Assembly: GCA_037367355.1 (NCBI GenBank)
Contig: CM074706.1
Coordinates: 930,001 to 994,000, forward strand
DNA length: 64,000 bases
Source of the DNA: Neoscytalidium dimidiatum
Taxonomy: Eukaryota > Ascomycota > Dothideomycetes > Botryosphaeriales > Botryosphaeriaceae
Direction of reading: 5' to 3'
Part shown: piece after piece, positions 35,368 through 45,500 of the stretch
Position numbering within the stretch: position 1 is the stretch's first letter
Layout of the letters: each line of letters begins with the position of its first letter
Program-made: the position numbers and the translations under genes
The notes under the pieces: model-generated
Told to the model about the DNA's origin: nothing
The model's input: the letters and a program-made list of their open reading frames with translations, nothing else
Database searches by the model: none

Positions 35368-35935
35368 ATGTCGTCTCCATCGCCCTCAGAATTCCTGACC
35401 TTCTACCGTCGCGCCACCACGCATCCCTCGTTGCGTCGTGGCTTGACTGCCGCAACGGCACGCCAGACGACTGTCCGCCCACTCACTGCCTCTGCTCTAC
35501 GCTATGGCTATGGCAGGTCCGACAAGGCGAATCCCGACGAGGAGCACACCACCAACAAGACCGACAGGAACGAGGTGCAGAGCGATAACGTATTCAAAGG
35601 CAAAGAGTAAGCACGCACCCCATCACCACTTCCCGGCATCCACTCCGCCAGATCTCCTTGACCCTTCTCGTATCCAACGGCTCCTTTCTCCTTCACTCCG
35701 CTCAGCCTTGCCGGTCGCCCCACCATGCAATTGGCCCACCTCAACACCGAGCACTCTCCGAGAAACAAGTGGCTTACATGCTTCTTCCAACAGAGCCCAC
35801 GCGACTGGCCAGGGTGGCACCGCCACGAGCCGCAGGGACGAGCTCAGCAGCACCGCTCGCGCGAAGAAAGATCACCCTGAGGCCCCGGACGTCGTGATCG
35901 GCATGCAGGACGAGCGCGGCTCCAAGGGTGTCTGA
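35368..35935 (+). CDS. Small conserved fungal protein, probably mitochondrial, unknown function
   Basis: Exons 35368-35606 and 35794-35935 give 126 residues. The N-terminus (MSSPSPSEFLTFYRRATTHP, then SLRRGLTAATARQTTVRPLT) is rich in Arg, Ser and Thr without acids, compatible with a mitochondrial presequence. The mature part is very hydrophilic: ALRYGYGRSDKANPDEEHTT, then NKTDRNEVQS, and an end KKDHPEAPDVVIGMQDERGS. Similar HPEAP-x-x-VIGM-x-DERG-x-KG endings recur in uncharacterised ascomycete proteins known to me from memory. The intron has a GTAAGC donor (overlapping an in-frame TAA) and a CTTCCAACAG acceptor. No enzymatic motif is present. Confidence 0.75.
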
Positions 35936-36029
35936 TCGCCTTCTCTCCATTCATGTAATCCGTGTACACATAGTGGGTTTGGAGTCTGTCGCTAGCATTT
36001 GTGGTGGGGTTTCGAGCATGGTATGGTTC

Positions 36030-36049
36030 TTTTTTTTTTTTTTTTTTTT
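36030..36049. repeat. T20 homopolymer tract
   Basis: Lies about 95 bp after the stop codon of the upstream small gene, so it may sit in its 3' untranslated region or just beyond. Confidence 0.9.
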
Positions 36050-36742
36050 AAGTTCCGGGTCGAAGATTGGCCGCCAGGTTTTCGTGACGGTCGGTTGCGT
36101 TCGCTTCGAAGGAAAGCGACCGGAAGGGGTCTGTCATTATTACATTGGGAGGATTGGGGCGTTTGGTGAGGGGCGTATGATTAGGCTGATGTGTCGATTC
36201 AAGGAAATTGAGATTGACCCAACGGTTCTGTTGCTCTGATTGTTTTTGCCAAAGTGCGAACATTGTGGATTAAGCATATGAACCACCCGTTCAGCGTCAA
36301 CATCGGCTATGGCAGCGCGCGCTGTTCCGCTCTTCGAACGCCTCGTGCACGCGTTTCTCGCACGATGTACTGTGGTGTGTCGGTTTGCTTTTCGCGCGAG
36401 CGATCAGTTGGAGTTTAGGATGTACGAGGATGCAACATGCGTAAACTTTTCTCTATCTCTTTTCTTGACGGCCTCCATCAACTTCGAATGTTGATCCGTT
36501 ATCAAGAGTGGGAGGACGAAAAGCAAGGCAATTTGAAGACACGTTTAACACATCGAAGAAGCATTATGTTGATGACCGGCGTGAAACGTGGAAGTTGGGG
36601 TCAGGTCCATCAGAGAGCGCCGTACAAGCTGTACATGAACTCGACAGAACGGCGGATGTTTCGAAGACGGACTGTGCAATGACAGAAGCATAACAGCGCT
36701 ACACGGCTCTATTTCATTAGAGACCTACATATTTCCAGCAAG

Positions 36743-36759
36743 TTTTTTTTTTTTTTTTT
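36743..36759. repeat. T17 homopolymer tract
   Basis: Intergenic; no flanking target-site duplication is apparent. Confidence 0.9.
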
Positions 36760-38300
36760 CTTAAGGTAAAACTGCCGGTCTCTTCAGATATCTTCCCTCT
36801 GCTGGCAAAGGACTCCTCTTTTCAAAAGATTTTCTAATCGTGCACGGGGTACACGCAACTGCCATAACATCTAAGATTTGGTATCTCCGCATACTTTGCT
36901 TGGTCGGGTCAACTTTCAGACAGGGGATAGCTTCCATGGACTACATAAATTCTTCATTGCTTAGCGGTGATTAAGGCGCGTCATCAGCGCCAAATGTTGC
37001 ATTGTTCCATGACAAACAAATCTTTTTTTCCAAAAAGAATAAAGGAGTACAGTGAACCAAGCATCTATTTTGCCACGTGTATATTAGTATACGCACCAGG
37101 TGCTTCTGCGCGCACGTGTGTTTCTGAGCTTACATAGCTGGATTAACAAGGCAGTCCGTACGATTGCACACTTAGCACAATTTTTCCTGGTGTGGATATT
37201 GAAAGACGAATTCTAGGTTATTTTGTATCCAGAAACACTAAGTTGGTTTTTCGCTGAATGTATGCATGGGCACTGAGTGATCAATAGTTGCAAGTGAAAG
37301 GAGCACTGAATGCGGTGAAAATAACACCCTAAGAATACGAAGAGTGGCATCATTAAAACGAATGAAGATGATTTAATACGAAAAACAGCTGACTATGAAT
37401 TTCAAATGATGCTTATGGTAACGGATGGTGGATAATGCAAACTGAAATGTCTCTGGCAAGGAACTAAAGACAACACCCAGCCGCAGGAGAAAGCCGTTAC
37501 TTTCGTTGAGAAGAGCTGCTATTTCTACTTGGGCAGGGTTAAGTAAGCTTTCGGCAAGGTAGCAACTTCCTAGGAGAAAGCTTGAACCTTCAACCTCTTC
37601 CTAAATAATACTCCCGGACCATAACTTCACCAAATCCCTTTTAATTCGTATCCGGACACAATTAGGGCGCTCTGACTCCCTGGGATACCTTCGTGGATAA
37701 CGTGATTAGTCCCATTTACGCTAGCGAGTAACAACTAAAAGCGACTACTTGCTCCACCTCATGAGACACAATTTTTCCAGTCGCATTCAGATTTCATGCC
37801 TACCTTGGGCTGTACATAACCTACTGCTCACTGGGTCGTTGTGGTTGTCCGTTAGAAGGTACCACGCATATATTCGTATTGACGCAGAAAAGCCCATGAG
37901 GTCTGTACCATAAGTAAAATAGGCTAATGCATCCTTACGACCTAGTGCCGTAAAGAGGCATTGAGGACTCAATGTAAACAGTGTTGCAAACACCTGAAAG
38001 AAAGAGCAGTGTGAGTAGGCATGTATGCAGAGCAACCCGATCGGTATGTCAGAGATATTGACTTTTCATATGGTCTGGAACGTGTACAGATAGCACCTGC
38101 CGCTTAGGATCGCTACTGTAACTACTGATAGTACCGAATCCTACGCACCATCACGTGTTCGAACGTATCGTAGTCCCGAATTAGGCTGCTTGGAACCTCA
38201 AAGTTTCTGATATACTCGTGTGGCCAAACACTTTATCAAATTCGAATGAATCCGATGCATAGATACGAGTCAGCTGCGCAAGGGGTATACCGCAAAAATC

Positions 38301-39929
38301 TCACTCTAACAATAACTCATCTTCTTCTTCGCTAGTAGTAACATCCTCTTCTTCGGAGTCACTCCCTCTAAGTGGCGCAAAGTAATCAAGTGTTGGTTGA
38401 TCCGGGTGTGCTTGATTCCAATCTCTGGGATAAATCAGGGGAGGCGGTCCACCGTTGATGCAGTAATCCATGATTGATCTCTCATAGGCACCGCCTTCCC
38501 AGAACTCGAACAGCCCAGCACCACCGTTCTCCTCACATGTCGAGTCCCATAATGACTCCACGTAGATGTATTCCAGCTTGAGGATGTGGGGGATCTTCTC
38601 GATGACGGATGCCCACGAGCCACGAGCTCTTGCTAAAGCCATGTCTACCAGAGACAAATGGCGAAGCGTGCTCGAATGGCGCTTGAAAAGATCGATCAGC
38701 AGATTCTCGCGGGTAGTGAAACTTGCGTGTAGAGTGTGTAGGGATGGCCAGTGGATCTCTCCAAGGATCTGCAATGGATCGTCCCACCGATCGTCTTCCC
38801 GATCTTTCGTCTCCTCACTGTACCCAAAATGAAGCTTTTCCAAGCTCCTTGCTTCCTGCAGAAAAGCCCTCATACCACCGCCTATCAGATCTCTTCGGTC
38901 CCAATTCTGGTCGAAAGATATGAGCAATTCCAGTTGGGTGAGATACTTGAAAGCGTCTCTCATTTCGTACACGCGGCTGTGGACCTCGATACCTCCGAGA
39001 TCCTCTGGCCACACGCTCGGATGCACCAGAGGCAGCCGCGTCGTCTGGCTCCAGAAGACGTGATTACTGGTCGAGAATTTCAACGACCGCACCTTCCCGC
39101 CGGAGCGCTCACACAAGGCCCTAAGCAGATGGGTAATCTGCTGCGCCCCGTCCAAGCTCACGCCTAACGAAGCCTCCTCATTCGAGTCAATGAACTTCCA
39201 ATCATCCGGTCCCTGCAGGATGCGCGGCAGTAGCCTTCCCCACACGGGCCCATGGTTCTTCGGCATGCCCATCTCTTGGGTCAAGACCTCGGCGGCCTCC
39301 AGGTTCGGCAGGCTGCAGATGGCAGCGCGCAGGATCGCCGTGCGCTCCTCGTCCCACTCCTGCTGCTCCTCCCAGATGCTCTGATACTCGGCAAAGTACG
39401 CGTCCAGATCCAGGTCCGGATCGACCTTGGGCAGCTTCGTCCAGATGGCGAGGGCGGCGCTCTTCGCCTCGCGGTACCGCATGTCGCCGGACGGCAGGAC
39501 GGGCAGGCCCTTCTCGTAGCAGTACAGCTGGTAGAACAGGCTGAAGGGCGGGCGCATGTCGATCCGCTCCGCGTACTCCTCGCGGTTCTCGAAGTAGGGC
39601 AGCAGCTCGCCGTGGTAGGTCAGGCGGCGCACCATCTGGCGGAAGCGGCCGTGGGCGGCGATGCTGCAGAGCTTGGCCAGGCTCTCGACGAACATGCCGA
39701 TGTGCACGTGTTCGAACAGGCGCGGCGTGGTGATGCGGGCCAGCTTCTTGCACGTGCGGCGCAGGCGCTTGAGCGACGCGAAGTCGCACTCGGCGGCGAC
39801 GAGGTCGAGCAGCTCCTCCGGCAGCTGGTCCATCCTCGTGAGAGCTGGAGGGGAAGGAGGAAGAGAGTCCTTGGCGTGGGGGTGTTTTCCAGAAAAAGAG
39901 CTGGGCGAGGGCCTGGGTGACGGGGCCAC
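38301..39929 (-). CDS. F-box protein
   Basis: A single exon of 542 residues. Residues 33-78 form an F-box: MDQLPEELLDLVAAECDFAS, then LKRLRRTCKKLARITTPRLF and the adjoining EHVHI, which would bind Skp1 and link a substrate to an SCF ubiquitin ligase. The rest is helical with weak leucine-rich character (for example WPSLHTLHASFTTRENLL and STLRHLSLVDMALARARG), as in many fungal F-box proteins with degenerate LRRs, and ends in an acidic tail SDSEEEDVTTSEEEDELLLE. The first 32 residues are Pro/Ser-rich; the start could instead be the Met at 39833, which begins the F-box. The substrate is unknown. It is divergent from the Smr gene. Confidence 0.85.
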   Translation of the reverse strand: MAPSPRPSPSSFSGKHPHAKDSLPPSPPALTRMDQLPEELLDLVAAECDFASLKRLRRTCKKLARITTPRLFEHVHIGMFVESLAKLCSIAAHGRFRQMVRRLTYHGELLPYFENREEYAERIDMRPPFSLFYQLYCYEKGLPVLPSGDMRYREAKSAALAIWTKLPKVDPDLDLDAYFAEYQSIWEEQQEWDEERTAILRAAICSLPNLEAAEVLTQEMGMPKNHGPVWGRLLPRILQGPDDWKFIDSNEEASLGVSLDGAQQITHLLRALCERSGGKVRSLKFSTSNHVFWSQTTRLPLVHPSVWPEDLGGIEVHSRVYEMRDAFKYLTQLELLISFDQNWDRRDLIGGGMRAFLQEARSLEKLHFGYSEETKDREDDRWDDPLQILGEIHWPSLHTLHASFTTRENLLIDLFKRHSSTLRHLSLVDMALARARGSWASVIEKIPHILKLEYIYVESLWDSTCEENGGAGLFEFWEGGAYERSIMDYCINGGPPPLIYPRDWNQAHPDQPTLDYFAPLRGSDSEEEDVTTSEEEDELLLE

Positions 39930-40622
39930 GAGCAGCGGGCAGACGATTGCCGCTTCGGGGATGGCGTCTCAGTTTACGTCATGCGAAATGAAAGAAATCA
40001 CGGGTCGAGTACGAGAGGGGTTTGATTGATTGATGGATGGCGGGATGGAGAGAGACGAGTGCTGGCGCTCAGGGACAGGAACCAGCACAGCCTGTTTCAA
40101 TTGCAGCGCAGGCTCCACCTCGCGCCCCGGCAAGCTCACGGTTCGACGGCAGCACTCGGTGGCTCAGTCTCCGTGTCATCCGCGGCGGGCGGCAGCGGGA
40201 GCGGGCGCTCCGATTGCTGGTCGGGAGCGGGTGCGCTGGCAGTGGATTCCCCACAGCGGCGGCTGGGCTGTGGTTCGAGAAGTGCGGCGGTGCGTGGTGG
40301 GCATTGTGGGCGTGCAGCGCGCGGCCCTGCGGCTGGACTGGCCAGTGACAGGCTGGATCGGCGGTGAGATCGCGCTTGTCAGTCAGGGCACAGCCGGCTG
40401 GCGACTCTCGACCCTTGCGCAGCTGGGCCGGCGCGCCGATCGACTCCGCAACAGCCCACAGCTCCCGGAGCTTTCCAAGGAATTCAGGGCTTCCATAAGT
40501 ACCTGACGATCCTCCTTACCCGCTGGCCCCTCCACCTCCTCCTCCTCCTCCTCCTCCTCCTCCAAGCCATTGCTCCCGCGTTCCCTACTCTTCAATCGCC
40601 TCCGTATCACCAAGTCGTCAAC
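39930..40622. promoter_or_regulatory. Bidirectional promoter region of the F-box and Smr genes
   Basis: About 690 bp between divergent genes. Contains a (CTC)n/(TCC)n tract at 40532-40563 directly in the leader of the Smr gene. ORFs here (40026-40506) overlap each other in all frames and have no recognisable content. Confidence 0.45.
40532..40563. repeat. (CCT)n pyrimidine microsatellite in a gene leader
   Basis: About ten CCT units 60-90 bases upstream of the Smr-protein start codon; pyrimidine-rich leaders are common in fungal genes. Confidence 0.85.
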
Positions 40623-41746
40623 ATGGCGTCCGGCTGCTCCTACGTGGGCACTCGCCGTAGGTCTTGCGCTTCCCCCCCGCCCCGCCCGTCCACCACCAAC
40701 CCCGCTGATCGCGCGAATCAATCCCACAGCATTCCGCCACGAATCGCACGAGCGCGCCAAAGACGTCGAGGAGGAGTATGACCGCCTGCGCGACCTCGCC
40801 CGCCAGGAGCGCCAGAAGCGCCAGGACTGCTTCGACCGCGCCCACGAGGCCTACGAGGCCGGCGACGGCGCCAAAGCCCACGAGCTCTCCGAGGCCGGCA
40901 AGCGCCATGCCGCCAAGATGGACGAGTACAACAAGCAGGCCTCCGAGTTCATCTTCCGCGAGAACAACGCCGAGGACCGCGTGGCCGGCGACGAGATCGA
41001 CCTGCACGGCCAGTTCGTCGAGGAGGCCGAGGACATCCTGGAGGAGCGCATCCGCTACGCCCAGAAGCACGGCCAGACGCACCTGCACGTCATCGTCGGC
41101 AAGGGCAACCACTCGGCCAACCACGTCCAGAAGCTCAAGCCGCGCTGCGAGCAGGTGTGCCGCGACCTGGGCCTCAAGTTCCGCACCGAGGACAACGCCG
41201 GCCGCATCTACGTCGACCTGACCGGCGGCGAGGCCCATCTGCCCGAGCACCTGGGCGGCGGCGGCCAGCGCCCCCAGAGCAGCTTCCCCGTCGCCCTCCA
41301 CAACCGCCCCGTCTGGCAGGCCCCTCAGTCCGTCCAGCACGAGAAGCCCCACCACGAGACCAACGGCCACGCCCACTCCGGCTCCTACGCCAACGTCGCC
41401 GCCCCCCACCACGAGAAGCCGCATCTCGCCACCAACGGCCACTCCTACGCCGATGCCGTTTCCGGGGAGCAGCAACACGCCCAGCCCGGCGCCCACCAAC
41501 AAGGTAACTATCAGCAACAATACGGCTACAACCACCACCAGCAGCAGCAACACCAGCAGAACGACGATGTTGATGAACTCTTCAGGAAAGGGAAAAAAAT
41601 TGCTCGGGCTCTCAAAAGCTGTTGCGTGGTTATGTAAGAAGGGCTGGAAGCCCCTCCGCAAGGCCATCCCCAAGAAGTTGCGCGGAGGCGTCAAGAGCCA
41701 CAAGCAGAAGAAGAGCTACGCCGAAGCCGCCGAGTCGTCGTCCTAA
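40623..41746 (+). CDS. DUF1771 plus Smr-domain protein with alternative 3' end
   Basis: Smr domains bind or nick nucleic acids; fungal relatives are mostly uncharacterised. Exon 1 (40623-40656) reads MASGCSYVGTR, and a GTAGGT intron leads to exon 2 at 40730. A DUF1771 helical segment (EEEYDRLRDLARQERQKRQD to AKHELSEAGKRH-like sequence) precedes the Smr core: EIDLHGQFVEEAEDILEERI, HLHVIVGKGNHS with the GxGxHS-type loop, and NAGRIYVDLTGG. A His/Gln/Asn-rich linker follows. Two 3' ends are possible. Splicing 41504-41585 gives 322 residues ending in a basic amphipathic tail (KKGWKPLRKAIPKKLRGG) and AAESSS at 41746. Leaving it in gives 313 residues ending KSCCVVM, a CaaX-type box, at 41637. The domain call is secure; the 3' end is unresolved. 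Confidence 0.88.
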
Positions 41747-42587
41747 ATTCTTGCTTCCCTCCCCCTCCCGGGTCGTCGCCGTCGTTCTCGTTCGCGTCCG
41801 TTCTTGCGTTTTGCGTTCTGCATTTGCGTACATTTTTGCCGTCGCTCGTTTCGTCCCTCGTCCTCCCCAACCGCCGCGCGCCGTCGTCGTCGTCTTCGTC
41901 GTTATCGTCCGCTTTTTTCGTGAGCCTAACCCCTGTAAATATCGTATCTTGTGATACCCGTTGTTTTTGAATTTTGTTTTTTTTGGTAAGTTTTTGGCTT
42001 TTTACGAGTATGATTGTCATGTTCTGTTTGTACTGATCTTTTGGGTTTCTTGTTTTGGAGATGGGCGAGGGTCGATATCTGACGGATATAGATAAAGGAA
42101 AGGTAAATGTATGTGGAAACGGGGAATCACGGCTTTCCCCCACGATATACGAACAAGATTCGTGTATGCATGTGGAGACGCTTGCTACCATCTACTCTCA
42201 TCATAGAGGATATTCTCCGATATCAGATTATCTGGAGACAGTGTATTCATAGTTGAATTGGGATTGGGAAGGATATAGAAGGACTAGGTGGTGGGCTTTC
42301 CTTCTGGGTCTGAGCCTTGAATATGAGTCTTCTCAAGTGCGCTCCAAGATGTGTTCTCAACCACTGAAAGTCGTCCATACACAACGATCATGATATCAAT
42401 AGTCGTGGATACCTCATGCGCTTCCGGAGCACAACTAGCATTCCCCATTTTCACTATCTCACATGCCAGATCCATGCCTACCACACATCAAAAATAAAGT
42501 AAGAGAAAAGTGCTTTCAATCCGCTAACCCAAAAAGGAAGTTACCAACTCCCTCAAAATCCACGATTCCCCCATTCTACCCCGAACA
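41747..42587. other. Convergent 3' spacer
   Basis: Between the ends of the Smr gene and the NUP192 gene. The left part is a T/G-rich 3' untranslated region. ORFs such as 42284-42484 on the minus strand carry no recognisable content. Confidence 0.4.
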
Positions 42588-45500
42588 TCACGCACCGCCC
42601 ACACTCCCCGCCCCCGCACCCCTAGAACCCCCGTCGTTCAAGCACTCCAACGCGCCCACCAACTCCGCCACGACCCTCTCTTCGAGCCTGTTCTCCGCAC
42701 CGCCCGTGGGGTTGAGCGGCCGCTGCTTGATGAGCTCCAACTCGCGCTCGTTCGTCGGGACGAGCCTGTCGCGCAGGCTGCGCCTGCCCTGCAGCCAGCC
42801 CTCGACGTCCTCCTTGACGCCGGCCCGGTCCCAGTTGAGCGGCAGGATGTCCAGGGGGTTGACGCCGACGGCGGCGGCGCCGTCGGCGCGGTAGCGGTCG
42901 AGCACGACGTTGACGAGCGCCAGGCTGTGCGCCTCGGACGCGGCGCCGAGCGAGACGGCGCCCGCGTTGGGATCCTTGCCCGCCGCTGCGGACGGCTGCT
43001 GGTTGTTGCGCGGGTTGAGCGCGGCGGACGCGCGCGCTAGCTGCTCGGGGAATTGGTTCAGGAAGGCTGACACCTCGGCGGCGACGGGGGCGCCGACGGC
43101 GTCGAGGAGGTTGAGGCAGAGCGGCAGGATGCCGCGCGTCCAGATGGAGTAGAGGCGGGGCGGGTTGTCGAAGGGCCCCATGCCGCGGTTCTTGCGGTAG
43201 TAGTTCGCCAGGTTGGCGGTGCTGAGGCGCGAGAGCACGCCCTCGACCGCAAGGTGCTCGGCCATGGGCAGGATGCTGGAGAGTTCGAGGAGGAATAGGA
43301 TGCTGAGCTCGCCGTAGATGGGGTCGCCGTCGACTGTGAGCTGGTCGGCCCACGAGAACAGGGCGGTGGCGTGGCGGGCTGTGTTCGCGCTGGCGAAGAG
43401 TAGTGTGATGTCACTTGCTGTGATATGCATTCCGGGGACGCGCATAATGCCGGACAACAGAGCGCTAATGAGGACGAAGTCTGAGGGAGAGCAGCTCTCT
43501 TGGTCTTCATGCACCTGGTTTGCTAGAGAGCGGAGGCCGGTTGCCACGACCTTCTCGAGGATCTCCATGAGCTCAGATGCAATTGCAGGGATATTTTTCT
43601 GGAGGCCGGCTTCCTCTTTTTGCTTCTCGGCGTTTATGTGAGGCTGAAGCGTAAGGAATAATATTCGAAGCAGCGTCCTATAGTAGTCCGCGCTTTCCCC
43701 CATGAAGGCGATTTCAAAGTCAATGCCTGATAAACGGATGGTATCCCAGCATACCTTGAACAATGCCTTGATGTGCTCGCTCTTGCAGTCTGCCGTTATG
43801 AGCTTTTGCATCAGAACGAAGGCAAAATCTGCGCGAACATGCACCAGCCGATCGAATAGGGCCTGAGACCCACTCGATGTCTGATTCGCCTTGAGGCACT
43901 GTTCAACGACGTGGGACAGAATCTCCTCGAGACGATGGTCCTTATTAGCGATTGAGCTGAGCTCAGTTGCAAGGAGTTTCCAGCTCTTGAGCAACATGAT
44001 CTGCGCCTCAACTAAAGACAGGTTCACGTTGGCCCTCTGGAACTCATCAGCAAAACCGTTGTCCTTTCTCAGACCAACCCATGTCTGGTCAAAGCCAAGG
44101 ACTTCAGATGCATAGTGCAGATCGTAAAAATAATCCAAGCCAAACTCTGATCGCGTCAACAGAGTTCTCTTAAAGTTGGAAAGCTTGACGCCGGGGAATT
44201 TGCTCTCGACGTTCTTCTTGAGGTTGGTGTGTAACGATTGGTTGTATGCCGGCGCGTCGACTCCATGCTCCTTGAGGTAGTCGAGTTTTGCAATGACATG
44301 CTGTGCGGGCCGCATATCACCTAGTTGTCGCGCATAGTGAAGACACATGGCGCCAATATCTGACACGACCGAGGCCATCTGGATCTTTATAGATTGAGCT
44401 TCCACCGTCTCCAACGAGGCGCTTGCTGGTACGGGCTTCAGCGTCCGAATGAAGTCCATAATGCTGATAAGGAAATCTTTATGCGAGTGCATCTTCGTGA
44501 CCGCCCACGGCCAATGGTTTTGAGCCAAAGAGATGAACTCGAGCATTGCAACGGCTCTTCGAGGATCTAGAGACTTGATCTCGCAGAGCTGATCTAGTGC
44601 GGAAAGCAAGAGAGGCTTGCCACGAGGCCTACCTGTCGCCTTCTTTTCATTGCTTTTCAGAGAGTCCCGAGGCGTATTTCCGGTGAGCAGATAGATTGAA
44701 AGCCATTGTTGCTTGCTGCTGACCACCGCCGAGAGAAATCGCCAGATGCTTACTTCAACTTTGGCGTCCTTCAACGGTCCACTCATGGTCGAAATGACGC
44801 TCAGGAATGCCTTCGCCGTCTCAGGTCCCAGATGTCCAAGTAGAGACGGCGGCTCTTTCTCTCCCCGAGCGGCACTCTTGACAAGTACTTCAAGAAGAGT
44901 CATCACGGACGGCTTGAAGTCCTCATGAGCAATCGAAAGTCGAGCAAGAAGTGGAGCTGCCTTGAAAAGCTGGTGCTCTAGATACGACGTTGGGCGCTCA
45001 AGCAGCACCCCAGCCTGGAGAATGACGGTCGCGAAAGAAATTGCGGCATTCGTCTGTAACTTCCAAAGGGTCTCAAGACGCGCCGCGGTAGAAATAGGAA
45101 GGGGTTTTGTCCCAGTGAAGAAGATGTTGAGGATTGCATGGGTAGAAATGTCATTAGTGGAATCCGAGCAGAATGCTTCCAGAAGGTAATCCGCAGACGG
45201 TGCAAGGACAGAGCTGAGCTTGGTAGCAGGACTAGATGCTTCATCGTCGTAACCGTGGACAGCGCGCAAGATATCAGAGAATATCTCTACTGACAAGCGG
45301 TTGAGTTCTAGTTTCTGATCAACGGCCCCGAATCTCCAGCTGGGGGAACTCTCGAAGACTCCCGTGAAGGTCTTGGTGAAACTCAGGAGCACCTTGCTCG
45401 TGATTTTATCCGGTGATCCAGAACCAGCAGCTGGCAGCGAGGAGAATCTCACGAGGGCTTTTTGGTTCTGCTTCCTAGATACGACGTGCTTGATAGAATC

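Larger units (their letters stand above)
35936..38300. other. Gene-poor AT-rich spacer
   Basis: About 2.4 kb between the small gene and the F-box gene. It is AT-richer than its flanks, with T20 at 36030-36049 and T17 at 36743-36759. Frames such as 36437-36682 and 37787-38035 are short and featureless. The remaining sequence shows no terminal repeats or transposase remnants. Confidence 0.5.

Noticed and set aside
40618..41703. 361-codon minus-strand frame across the Smr gene
   Set aside because: Leu/Val/Ala/Gly-rich antisense artefact of C/G-ending codons in the Smr gene.
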